Assembly: GCF_029870955.1 (NCBI RefSeq)
Contig: NZ_PGFQ01000001.1
Coordinates: 496,001 to 560,000 of the forward strand
DNA: 64,000 nucleotides
Direction of reading: 5' to 3'
Source of the DNA: Sulfitobacter faviae
Lineage (GTDB): Bacteria > Pseudomonadota > Alphaproteobacteria > Rhodobacterales > Rhodobacteraceae
The notes beneath the pieces were generated by a model. It was not told the origin of the DNA and made no database searches. It worked only from the letters and a program-made list of their open reading frames with translations. Positions 8,407-16,793 of the stretch are shown here, in pieces (position 1 is the stretch's first letter; each line of letters starts with the position of its first letter). Made by a program: the position numbers and the translations under genes.

Positions 8407-9429
8407 ATGATCACGGAACTGAAATCCGTCAGGGATATCTGGAAGAAGATGCCGAGCGAACATCACGGGCGCGTCTTCCTCGAAGAAATGATCTGGCCCA
8501 CCGGCCGGTATTGCCCACACTGCGGCAGTGTGCGGTCTGTGGCGCTTCGATGTCAATCTGCGCGTGCCGGACTGTATCAATGTTCCGAGCACGAATGTCG
8601 TCGTCAATTCACCGTCACCACAAGAACGCCAATGCACTCGACCAAACTGGATCTTCGGGTGTGGATTGCCGCGATTTTTCTCGTGCTGACATCAAGCAAG
8701 GGGATCTCCTCGGTCGTCATGTCACGAATCCTGGGCGTGAATCAGAAAACTGCTTGGAAACTCGGTCATGCAATCCGCGAACTGATGGACGACAGAGAGG
8801 GGATCGCCAGTCCGTTGAGCGGAACAGTTGAAGTCGATGAAGCCTTTGTCGGAGGGGCCCCCAAGTTCAAGAAAGGGGTCAAAAACAAGAGGGGGCGTGG
8901 CACCAAGAAACCTATCGTGCTTGTCGCCGCTGACCGCAACGGTCAAGCCAAGGCGACCTTGGTTCCGAATGCCCAAGGCGCAACGCTCGGCCCGATCATG
9001 ACAGAATGGATGGACACACAGTCTATTCTGATGACTGATGGCAATAGGGCCTATCGCAAAATTGGCAAAGCATTTGCTGCACATCATAGGGTCAATCACG
9101 GTGCCCGACAGTATTCCCGCCCCAGCCTCGGGGCGCACATCAATACGGTGGAAGCCGTCAATTCTCAGGTCCAGCGCGCCCTTGTCGGGGTCTATCATCG
9201 CCTTGGACGAAAGCACCTTCAGCGATATATCGACGAGATCCTCTGGCGCTGGAACCATCGTCAGCCAGTTGTGAAAGTCCGGCGAAAATCAACGAAGTCA
9301 GGCACCAGGACCGTCACAGCCACGACTTGGAAGCCGTTACCTGTCGTCGAACAGATGCGCGGGCTTCTCTGCATCGCGATTGGGCGGCAAATGCGCCGCA
9401 CGCCTGAATGGGGATTGAGCTGGCCATGA
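8407..9429 (+). CDS. IS1595-family transposase (ISXO2-like)
   Basis: A 340-residue transposase. A zinc ribbon (CPHCGS near residue 37, partner Cys in 'LYQCSEHECRRQF') is followed by a helix-turn-helix and the ISXO2-like DDE domain: Asp in 'VEVDEAFVGG', Asp in 'LMTDGNRAY', and the late motif 'HINTVEAVNSQVQRALVG'. Length and order match the IS1595 family. The ATG follows GGAG by about seven bases. No frameshift is seen, so it may be active. Terminal repeats were not identified. Confidence 0.9.
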   Translation: MITELKSVRDIWKKMPSEHHGRVFLEEMIWPTGRYCPHCGSVRSVALRCQSARAGLYQCSEHECRRQFTVTTRTPMHSTKLDLRVWIAAIFLVLTSSKGISSVVMSRILGVNQKTAWKLGHAIRELMDDREGIASPLSGTVEVDEAFVGGAPKFKKGVKNKRGRGTKKPIVLVAADRNGQAKATLVPNAQGATLGPIMTEWMDTQSILMTDGNRAYRKIGKAFAAHHRVNHGARQYSRPSLGAHINTVEAVNSQVQRALVGVYHRLGRKHLQRYIDEILWRWNHRQPVVKVRRKSTKSGTRTVTATTWKPLPVVEQMRGLLCIAIGRQMRRTPEWGLSWP

Positions 9430-9627
9430 AATAGGCTGATGCCTTAACGGCAGCAACGAGCCCACATTGACCGAGTGAGGGGCGGAGTTCTTCGCAGTTG
9501 CAGCATGGGCTGCGCCTGCAAGAGCGGCCCACAGCTGACCTTAGCAGGGTCGGCAGCGAACGTCTCCTTGGAAGACAATTCAACACATCAAAAGTGCGGA
9601 TGTTGTCCTCCCAAAATGGACGACGCC

Positions 9628-10167
9628 TCAATGAGCCGTCAGATGTATGTGTGTTGCTTCTTCTGTCATCGTAACACTGGTCCGACGAAAGTCGCGGTTT
9701 AGTGCAGAGCCGTCGAAGAGCGGGATGCCCGTTTTCATGACTCGCGGCACTATTCGTAGGTAGATTTCGTCCAATTCTCCACTGGCCATGGCAGATTGCG
9801 CGGCGCTTGCCTCGCCGATGATCATAATGTCACGCTCGCCGCAGGCTTTGCGGGCAGCCGCCAAGGCCGCATCGAAGTTCGGAAGGAAATCGATTGAAAT
9901 GCGTCCGTTTCCAGTTGGTTCTATCGAAGGGGGATATGCGCTAATGACGAATATGGGAACCTGATACTCATAGTTGTCGGCATACCAGTTTGGGTCGCTG
10001 GCCATTTCGAATGATGCACGACTCATTACAACAGCACCGGTGCGCAAGACCAAAGGCGCAATCAAACCGGCATGGTGCATTTCCTCGACGGGAAAGATGC
10101 TGCTGCCATTCTCATCAGCCCAAAAGCCGTCAATCGACATTCCCACGTCTAAGACAACAGCACTCAT
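9628..10167 (-). CDS. Dihydrofolate reductase family protein (RibD C-terminal type)
   Basis: A 179-residue protein of the RibD-C/DHFR-like fold, which binds NADPH. It shows the typical 'LDVGMSIDGFWADENG' start (SxDG box), 'GAVVMSRASFEM' (the GRxTYE-like strand), 'FVISAYPP', 'IMIIGEASAAQSAM' (the GG-like dinucleotide site, here IGE) and the 'LRIVPRVMKTGIPLFDG' end. The substrate is unknown; many members are stand-alone. AAGGGGG precedes the ATG. It lies in the mobile-element-rich region between the IS1595 gene and the gentisate operon. Confidence 0.85.
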   Translation of the reverse strand: MSAVVLDVGMSIDGFWADENGSSIFPVEEMHHAGLIAPLVLRTGAVVMSRASFEMASDPNWYADNYEYQVPIFVISAYPPSIEPTGNGRISIDFLPNFDAALAAARKACGERDIMIIGEASAAQSAMASGELDEIYLRIVPRVMKTGIPLFDGSALNRDFRRTSVTMTEEATHIHLTAH

Positions 10168-10732
10168 TCTGCGATCCCCCTTGAAGCCCTTTATCCACTC
10201 GGTTCAGAGTAACAGTCATTGAGCCGCTCGCAACTGACGTCGACTTTGTTCGCTCAGTCGACGTTGCTGTAGAACGCAGCAAACGACCGCTTCTCGCCCT
10301 CCCTGCCGCCGCCCTTCGCTGGCGCGGCACAGATTGAGCAGTCGCAGCTAACGAAAGGAATGTCCGCTGAGCCGCCATACGAGTAAGAGGCCGGCCCCGG
10401 CTTCTTTTTGTGGATAATTGGGTAGTCTTTTCGCTGGCACAGTGCTGGGCTGATATCGCCGAAAGCAGCGAAACGGACACTATTCGCAAGCTCAACCACC
10501 AGGGCGGGATGGTCGGCAGGAGGACCCGGGTGCAAACACTGTGCTCGGCACACGTCCGATCTTCAAGCTTGGTCTGAAACATGAACCCAGCCTAGTCCGA
10601 TGCCGCGATTGGCCCTCAAACCGGGCATTGCCCGCACTCAACTGATCTTAACAAAAAGATGAACCGCACTATCATTGTGGATACAGTGCAGATTGACCTA
10701 CCCCCCCGAAATTCGGACACTGACTTAAGCTA
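10168..10732 (-). other. 565 bp without a supported gene
   Basis: Minus-strand frames of 99-150 codons here overlap each other and carry no domain or ribosome-binding site. The stretch resembles the degenerate intergenic remnants often seen in Rhodobacteraceae. It ends at the point where the maleylpyruvate isomerase gene below is cut, so a past rearrangement joined here. Confidence 0.4.
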
Positions 10733-11284
10733 CTACCAAAGCACAACGCGCTGAACATCCGGAGGGGGAGCCCCGTGGGATAGATCAATCGCGCCCTGCC
10801 AGACCTCTTTTGCCCGCAAAATAGGCGTTTCGCGCGCTGTGATGGCTCTCCCGTCCGGCAGGTGCAGCGGAGCGTTCCAGTCCTGATCGGTGAGATCGCG
10901 CCATTCAACGTTGAGATGCACCTCTGCATGGCGAAAGAGGCTGCGCAAGGCGTGCGGTGGCAAGGTGGCACCAAGGGCGGTCTCGGTATCGAGGTTCTCG
11001 GCAATAGGCTGCGACATTCCGGTGCGTACGGCCTCGAGCAGATGTGCAAAGAACCGGGCGTGGTAGCAGATATGGGCCACGATCTGAGCGCAGGTCCAGC
11101 CGTCGCGAAGGGCGGGGCCCGAAAGTTCAGCATCGCTCAACTCGTTGAGCTTGCGCGCGAAATAAGCAGTGCCGCGACGGGCCTGTAGAAGATCACCATG
11201 CGGCGCCGCCTCGGCATCATAGCGGGCTCCGCCACCTTGGCGGGCGCGCAACGCGTTACGGGCGGCGGTGTCTTCCGGGGTCAT
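10733..11284 (-). pseudogene. Maleylpyruvate isomerase, DinB/MDMPI type, C-terminus truncated
   Basis: The 183 residues match the N-terminal and central part of the maleylpyruvate isomerase family with an MDMPI_N/DinB-like fold: 'ARNALRARQGGGARYDAE', 'RRGTAYFARKLNELSDAEL', and the late 'HAEVHLNVEWRDLTDQDWN' and 'RAKEVWQGAIDL' segments. The family normally runs about 50 residues further; here homology ends after AIDL and an unrelated tail (SHGAPPPDVQRVVLW) leads to the stop. The start overlaps the gentisate dioxygenase stop (ATGA), so it was the last gene of that operon. A GST-type isomerase in the same operon could make it redundant. Confidence 0.75.
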
Positions 11285-12357
11285 TTGCCGTCGACCATTC
11301 TACGCATGAAATTCAGGCGTTCGATGATCGGAGCGTCGGAGAAACCGAACAGGTCGAACTGCGTCTCGGCCTGCAGCGACCAGCTGACCCAGGAGGGCAC
11401 GACGAAGATGTCACCTTTCTCCAGCTTGCGAGTCTCGCCGCCCAGAACCACCGTCCCCGAGCCTTCGAAGACTTGGAAGACCGAAGAACCAACCTCCTGC
11501 CGCAAGGGCGTTTCGGTGCCTGCTCGCAGCCGGTGAAACTCGCAGCGGATCGTCGGCATCACGTCGCCGCCGGTGGTAGGATTGGTGTAGCGCACCGCCG
11601 CGTGGCCGAGGCTCACCGTGGCGGGCTGGCCCTCGTCCTCAAGCAGCAGCTGTTCGGTCAGGGCGCGGTCGGTGTGCTCCCAGCGGTAGGCGCCGATCGG
11701 CGAAGATACCGTATCTTGCAGGCCCGACAGCGGGCGCAGACCCGGATGGCCCCACAGCCGCTCGCCTTGGCTGTAGTTTGGGGTGGCATTGTCGGTGACA
11801 CGCTCCGCGCCGAACTCGAAAAAACCCACATCCATCTGCTGGCTGAACGGAATATCCAGCCCATCAATCCAAGCCATCGGCTCAGTAGCGACGTTGTGAT
11901 GTCCGTGGAAAGCCCAACCCGGCGTCAGCAGCAGGTCGCCGCGCGACATGCGCACCGGGTCGCCGTTGACGACGGTCCAGACGCCCTCGCCCTCGACCAC
12001 GAAGCGGAAAGCGTTCTGCGAATGGCGGTGCTCGGGGGCGTTCTCACCAGGCAGGAGATACTGGATCGCGCACCAGAGCGTCGGCGTGCAATATGCGTGC
12101 GGGGCGAGGCCGGGGTTGGCCAGCCCGATGGCGCGGCGCTCGCCGCCGCGTCCGACCGGCACCAGGTCACCGGATTGCTCGGCCATAGGCAACAGATCGG
12201 CCCACCTCCAAACGTAAGGCACCGCTTTGGGTTTGGGGTGTTGCGGCATGAGGCCGGCGGTCTGGGTCCAGAGCGGGTTCATGTGGTTCCGCTTGAAGCC
12301 CTCATAGAGCGCGCGCAGTTCCACGGTATCCTCGGGTTGCATGGCGTTGTCCATCAT
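11281..12357 (-). CDS. Gentisate 1,2-dioxygenase
   Basis: A 358-residue bicupin that opens the ring of gentisate (2,5-dihydroxybenzoate) to maleylpyruvate with Fe(II) and O2. The first cupin has the metal ligands in 'GENAPEHRHSQNAFRFVVEG' and 'HGHHN' (about residues 105-160); the second cupin is near 265-330 ('FQVFEGSGTVVLGG'). 'YVWRWADLLPMAEQ' and 'RRAIGLANPGL' are characteristic of the family, and the length is normal. AAGGAG precedes the two ATG codons. It is fourth-to-last in a leftward operon whose other products make gentisate from an aryl-CoA and consume maleylpyruvate. Confidence 0.95.
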   Translation of the reverse strand: MMDNAMQPEDTVELRALYEGFKRNHMNPLWTQTAGLMPQHPKPKAVPYVWRWADLLPMAEQSGDLVPVGRGGERRAIGLANPGLAPHAYCTPTLWCAIQYLLPGENAPEHRHSQNAFRFVVEGEGVWTVVNGDPVRMSRGDLLLTPGWAFHGHHNVATEPMAWIDGLDIPFSQQMDVGFFEFGAERVTDNATPNYSQGERLWGHPGLRPLSGLQDTVSSPIGAYRWEHTDRALTEQLLLEDEGQPATVSLGHAAVRYTNPTTGGDVMPTIRCEFHRLRAGTETPLRQEVGSSVFQVFEGSGTVVLGGETRKLEKGDIFVVPSWVSWSLQAETQFDLFGFSDAPIIERLNFMRRMVDGK

Positions 12358-12372
12358 GGGTCTCCTTGTTGG

Positions 12373-13020
12373 CTAGGCAGCGTCGGGTTGGTTCGGCGGC
12401 GCGGCATTAGTGAAGGCGGGGAGCTGGTCGAGCTCCGCGAAGATACGCGCGATGGTGGGCCAACGGTCTAGCGCGATGTCGAAGCGCTTGTTGTTCCAGA
12501 CCTGCGCGTAGAGACAGATATCGGCCAGCGTCAGTTGATCGCCGTGAGAATAGCGCCCGGTCTCAGGACTGTCGGCCAATGTCGCTTCCAGCGCGTCGAA
12601 GGTGAGCGTAACCCAATGGGTGAACCATTTCTTCTGGGCCGCCTCATCTGCACCGAATTCGTCGCGGAGGTAAAACAGCACCCGCAGGTTGTTCAGTGGA
12701 TGCACCTCGAGCGCCAACATCTGTGCCAGCGCCCGCACCCGTGCCCGGCCATCAGGATCGACCGGCAAAAGCGCTGGCTCAGGGTGGGTCTCCTCAAGCC
12801 ATTCAATGATGGCCAGCGACTGTGTCAGGTGGCTGCCGTCTTCGCGCTCCAGTGTCGGAACAAGACCCTGCCGGTTACGGTCGAGGTATTCCGGCGTTCG
12901 AGTTTCGCCGTCCCGCAAGACGTAAGGCACGTAGTCGTAATCCAGTCCCTTGAGGTTCAGCGCGGCGCGCAGCCGGGTTGAAGTTGAAGATCGGAAGAAG
13001 TTGTGAAGCCGCAGGGACAT
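12373..13020 (-). CDS. maiA: Maleylpyruvate/maleylacetoacetate isomerase, GST (zeta) type
   Basis: A 215-residue zeta-class glutathione transferase. The N-terminal thioredoxin fold begins 'LRLHNFFRSSTSTRLRAALN' with the SSxSxRxR glutathione/substrate motif, followed by 'GLVPTLEREDGSHLTQSLAIIEWLEE' in parts, and a helical C-terminal domain with 'LTLADICLYAQVWN'. It isomerises maleylpyruvate to fumarylpyruvate using glutathione. Its place between gentisate dioxygenase and the fumarylpyruvate hydrolase supports the gentisate pathway rather than tyrosine catabolism. AAAGG lies upstream of the ATG. Confidence 0.93.
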   Translation of the reverse strand: MSLRLHNFFRSSTSTRLRAALNLKGLDYDYVPYVLRDGETRTPEYLDRNRQGLVPTLEREDGSHLTQSLAIIEWLEETHPEPALLPVDPDGRARVRALAQMLALEVHPLNNLRVLFYLRDEFGADEAAQKKWFTHWVTLTFDALEATLADSPETGRYSHGDQLTLADICLYAQVWNNKRFDIALDRWPTIARIFAELDQLPAFTNAAPPNQPDAA

Positions 13021-13074
13021 GAGAGCCTTTCCTTGTCTGAGGTGACGCGGGGGGCCGACGGCCCCCGCATTGGT

Positions 13075-13769
13075 TCAGGCGCGCGGACCGATCGGGGTTT
13101 CGATGGCGCCCAGGCCTTCGATCTCCACCCGGCAGGTATCGCCTTCGACCAGCGGGCCGACACCGGCGGGGGTGCCGGTCATGATCAGATCGCCAGGCCG
13201 CAGCTCCATCGAATGGGACAGGATCGAGATCACCTCGGGCACCGACCAGATCAGGTCAGCCAGATCGGCGTCCTGCTTGATCTCGCCGTTGACTGTCAGC
13301 CGGATCGAACCCTTGGAAGGATGGCCGACATGTGCGACCGGATACACTGGGCCGATCACTGCAGAGCGGTCAAAGGCTTTACCCCAGTCCCAAGGGCGCC
13401 CCTTCTCACGCGCTTCCAGCTGCAGATCGCGGCGGGTCAGGTCGTTGCCGACGGCATAGCCCCAGACGTGATCGAGCGCGTTTTCTTCGGCAATGTTCTT
13501 GCCCCCCCGCCGATCACGACGACCAGCTCGGCCTCGTAGTGAAAGTTCTCTGTCTGGGGCGGATAGGCTACCGTCTCCCCGGTATCGACCACCGCATCGG
13601 CGGGCTTAGTGAAGAAGAATGGCGGATCGCGGTCCGGGTCCTTGCCCATCTCGACAGCGTGGGCGGCGTAGTTGCGCCCAACACAGAAGATACGGCGCAC
13701 CGGCAGGCGGTCATCGCTCCCGTGAACGGCCACGTCAGCACTCTCGGGCGGGGTGAAGACAAAAGACAT
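13075..13769 (-). pseudogene. Fumarylpyruvate hydrolase (FAH family), one frameshift
   Basis: With one base restored the product is 231 residues, normal for fumarylpyruvate hydrolases, which split fumarylpyruvate to fumarate and pyruvate. Seen: 'RIFCVGRNYAAHAVEMG', the acidic metal-binding residues in 'FHYEAELVVVIGGG', and, after the frameshift, 'VWGYAVGNDLTRRDLQ' and 'GDLIMTGTPAGVG'. The break lies near 13500-13507, where a run of seven C should be eight to read GGGG-K-N-I on the minus strand. Product and place make this the last step of the gentisate pathway. The gene is probably intact in the organism. Confidence 0.88.
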
Positions 13770-13820
13770 TTAGTTTCCTTTTCTAAGTTTGAGGGCCTTT
13801 TCAGCCCTGTCCATTTTCCG

Positions 13821-15746
13821 TTAGCGCGGGGAGTCATTGCGCTCCGCCCGAGCGGTGATCCAGAGCAGAGCAAGCACTGCAAAACCTGCCGCGTTGATCC
13901 ACAACGTATGTGCTCCGCCGATACCCGGCGGCAGCAGGAGCGCTACCCCGGCGAGGCCAATGAGAGCTCTGCGCCCCTGCCCTGCCGGGCCGTGGAACCA
14001 GCCAACAAAGGCCGCCGAAATCGCGTAGACCCCTAAGACAGCGCTCGTGACGGCAATGGCGATCTCCATTGGATCACCGATCAACAAGAGCGCTGGCGAG
14101 AAGACAAAGAGGAAAGGCACGATATAGGCAGTCCAGCCGAAGCGCATAGATTCCCAAGCCGTGGCCATGGGCGAGGCCTTGGCGATGGCAGCGGCAAAGA
14201 AGGCGCCGATGCCGATAGGCGGGGTTACCATCGACATCATGCCGAGGTAGAAGATGAACAGATGCGCCGCGATGGGCTCGACCCCCGACTGAACCAGAGA
14301 GGGCGCGATCAGCACGGCGAGCAGCAGATAAACCCCCACCGTGGGCATCCCCATGCCGAGGATCAGACAGACTAAGGCCGAGATCAGCAGCAACACAAAG
14401 ACATTGCCCTGCCCCAGATCTACCAGCGCGAAGGTCGCGGCAAAGCCCAGACCGGTGACGTTCAACACGCCGATGATAAAGCCCGCCGCCGCCGAAATCA
14501 TGATGATCTGGGTGATCGACTTGCCCGCCTCGACAGACGCTGCCCAGAGGTCACGCAGCACCATGCGGGTCTCTCCGTAGCCCACGGTCAGCCCAATCAC
14601 GAGTGCCGCCGCCCCGCCCCAAAGCGCAGAGGTTTCGGCCGGTTGGTTGAACCAGAAAAGCGCCGTAACGATGGCCGCGAAGGGCAGGATGAAGACCCAG
14701 CCGCGTGATAGGACAGTGGCGGTTGTCGGGGCGTCGCTGAGGTCGAGCGGCTTGATGTCCTGTTTCGCCGCCTGTAGGTCGGCCTGCACGAATAGCGCCA
14801 CGTAATAAAGCAGCGCCGGCACGATAGCGGCGACGACAATCTCGGAATAGGGTTTCTGAAGGATGTCAGCCATCAGGAAAGCCACGGCCCCCATCACTGG
14901 CGGCGCGATCTGGCCGCCGGTGGACGCAACCGCTTCAACAGCGCCAGCGGTGGTACGACGAAAGCCGGACTGTATCATCAGCTTGATGGTGACCACGCCA
15001 GTGGCGACGATGTTGGACACCACCACGCCTGAGATCGAGCCAAAGAGGCCGGACGCGACAATCGAGATTTTGGCCGCGCCGCCACGCTTGTGTCCCATGG
15101 TCGACATGGCGATATCATTGAAAAAGTCCGCCCCGCCGGAGCGCAGCAGCAACTGGCCGAAGAAGACGAAGGCCACAACCACGGTGGCCGCGACGTTGAG
15201 CGTGAGGCCGAGCAAGCCGTTCGGGTCGAAGGCCAAATAGACCGCCAGCCGCTGTGGCGCGACCTCGCGGGTTTGCAGTGCCCCGGGCACCAGATGACCG
15301 ATCATGCCATACCCGACGATTACGAGGACCACGATCACCAGAGTCCAGCCCACCGAGCGGCGCAGGCCTTCAAGCACTAGAAAAAACAGCGCTCCGCCAA
15401 CCAGCAGCGCGTCCCAAGGCAATGACATCGCCTGCGATACGAGGCTCGGATAGGCCAGCATCACGTAGAGTGAGAGGCCAAGCCCTGTAACTGAGAGCAG
15501 CCAATCGAGTGCCGTGGCGCCTCCCGAGCGCGCGCGTTCCTTGTTCTCGCCAGTAACAAGGAAGATGATCGCCAAGCTCAACCCAAGCACCAACGCCAGG
15601 AATTGCTCAGTGTAGTAGGAATACCCCATGCGCGACGGCAAGCTCGCGGCCTGTGCCATCGCAGCGATGGTCAGAGTGCCGGCCAGAGCGCTGACAACGA
15701 TGTTCTTTACGCACAAGGCCTTCGGAGAAGTCACGTCCTGTTCCAC
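13821..15746 (-). CDS. TRAP transporter fused permease (TAXI type)
   Basis: A very hydrophobic 641-residue protein with about 16-18 membrane segments. It fuses the small (DctQ-like) and large (DctM-like) TRAP permease subunits, as is usual for TAXI-TRAP systems. Conserved stretches include 'GGAAKISIVASGLFGSISGV', 'ASTGGQIAPPVMGAVAF' and 'ILGMGMPTVGVYLLLAV'. The start at GTG 15746 is chosen because AAGGGA lies seven bases upstream; an upstream ATG extension lacks such a site. The binding protein gene lies 52 bases upstream, and both sit within the aryl-CoA/gentisate operon, so an aromatic acid is the likely cargo (inference). Confidence 0.93.
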   Translation of the reverse strand: MEQDVTSPKALCVKNIVVSALAGTLTIAAMAQAASLPSRMGYSYYTEQFLALVLGLSLAIIFLVTGENKERARSGGATALDWLLSVTGLGLSLYVMLAYPSLVSQAMSLPWDALLVGGALFFLVLEGLRRSVGWTLVIVVLVIVGYGMIGHLVPGALQTREVAPQRLAVYLAFDPNGLLGLTLNVAATVVVAFVFFGQLLLRSGGADFFNDIAMSTMGHKRGGAAKISIVASGLFGSISGVVVSNIVATGVVTIKLMIQSGFRRTTAGAVEAVASTGGQIAPPVMGAVAFLMADILQKPYSEIVVAAIVPALLYYVALFVQADLQAAKQDIKPLDLSDAPTTATVLSRGWVFILPFAAIVTALFWFNQPAETSALWGGAAALVIGLTVGYGETRMVLRDLWAASVEAGKSITQIIMISAAAGFIIGVLNVTGLGFAATFALVDLGQGNVFVLLLISALVCLILGMGMPTVGVYLLLAVLIAPSLVQSGVEPIAAHLFIFYLGMMSMVTPPIGIGAFFAAAIAKASPMATAWESMRFGWTAYIVPFLFVFSPALLLIGDPMEIAIAVTSAVLGVYAISAAFVGWFHGPAGQGRRALIGLAGVALLLPPGIGGAHTLWINAAGFAVLALLWITARAERNDSPR

Positions 15747-15798
15747 AGCATTCCCTTTCGATTGAAGGACGGGGCGGCAAGGACGCCCCGTCATTGCG

Positions 15799-16767
15799 TC
15801 ACTGGTCCGAGGTCATCTCGACACCGCGGTCCTCAAAGAAAGCCACCGCGCCAGGGTGATAATCGACGCCGGGAAACTCTTTAAAAGCTGTCTCGAGGTT
15901 GAGTGCATTGAGCGGCGGATAGGCAGCGCCGATGGCCTCGCGCTCGTCGAACAGCACCGCCAGTAGCGATTGCACCTGCTCGTCGGAGACATGCGCGCCT
16001 GCGACAAGAACGTTGTCCCAAGTCACGAACATCATCGGCTCGGCCACGCCAACGCGGACCGGAGCCGGCGTGACTTCGGAAAAGTAGAACGCGGGCCGCA
16101 CCTCGCGGATTTCCGCCAGCGTTTCGTCATTGGCCGCGATCCCGAGGAAGCGCACGCCGCCCACCGAGGCGTCGACCTCGGCCACCTTGGGGCCACCCAC
16201 AGCGAAAAAGGCGCTATCAACGCGCCCCGATGCCATGTCGTCGGAGCCGCGGATCAGTTCCGGGACCGGCACCTGTTCGACATCGTCCCAGCCGATACCT
16301 CCAGCGGCAAGGATGGCCGAAATATGCGACCGCGCGATTGGAAAGGCATCCCAGCCGGAAGGCACGCTGCGGCCTTCGAGGTCCGCGACCGAGGTCAGCC
16401 CCGAGCTTTCCTTGACGTAGAGGCCCACCGGAAACGGGTTGATCCGCGCCACAATACGCAGGTTGGGCATCGCGGCGGTGTAATCGCCCGAGCCCTGAAC
16501 CGCGGTGATCACATCATTTACATCATTGAGCGAAAACTCGGCCAGTGCCTCGTTCACCGCCTGCATCATCTGCGCATTGCCGCCATAGGGCTGCACGACA
16601 AGGCGCATCCCGGCGCTCTTGCGCGCCTCGCCTGAGATGACCGAGGCCATGGTATTCCAGACCGAGCCCTGCGGCGGTGTGGAGAAGGATTGCACCTGCG
16701 CCTGCACGGCGGGGGCAAGCCCCGTGGCCAGCAGCGCAGCGGCGGCGAGTGTCTTAAGCAGTGTCAT
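15799..16767 (-). CDS. TAXI family TRAP transporter solute-binding protein
   Basis: A 322-residue periplasmic binding protein. Residues 1-23 form a signal peptide (Lys, then 'LAAAALLATGLAPAVQA'). The mature part shows the TAXI features: 'QGSVWNTMASVISGEARKS', 'MQAVNEALAEFSLNDVND', 'NPFPVGLYVKESSGL' and 'LEGRSVPSG'. It captures substrate for the TRAP permease encoded just downstream. GGAGG precedes the ATG at 16767. The gene sits between the permease and the aryl-CoA ligase, suggesting uptake and CoA activation of the same aromatic acid. Confidence 0.93.
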   Translation of the reverse strand: MTLLKTLAAAALLATGLAPAVQAQVQSFSTPPQGSVWNTMASVISGEARKSAGMRLVVQPYGGNAQMMQAVNEALAEFSLNDVNDVITAVQGSGDYTAAMPNLRIVARINPFPVGLYVKESSGLTSVADLEGRSVPSGWDAFPIARSHISAILAAGGIGWDDVEQVPVPELIRGSDDMASGRVDSAFFAVGGPKVAEVDASVGGVRFLGIAANDETLAEIREVRPAFYFSEVTPAPVRVGVAEPMMFVTWDNVLVAGAHVSDEQVQSLLAVLFDEREAIGAAYPPLNALNLETAFKEFPGVDYHPGAVAFFEDRGVEMTSDQ

Positions 16768-16793
16768 GTAAGTTCCTCCCATTGAACTGTGAA

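Noticed and set aside
8300..9700. Exact IS1595 borders
   Set aside because: A candidate left end near 8315 has no inverted partner that I could find on the right.
10130..10582. Minus-strand frames of 99-150 codons
   Set aside because: Overlapping frames with no recognisable domain and no ribosome-binding site.
11473..12471. A 332-codon plus-strand frame
   Set aside because: Antisense shadow of gentisate dioxygenase; composition is unlike a protein.
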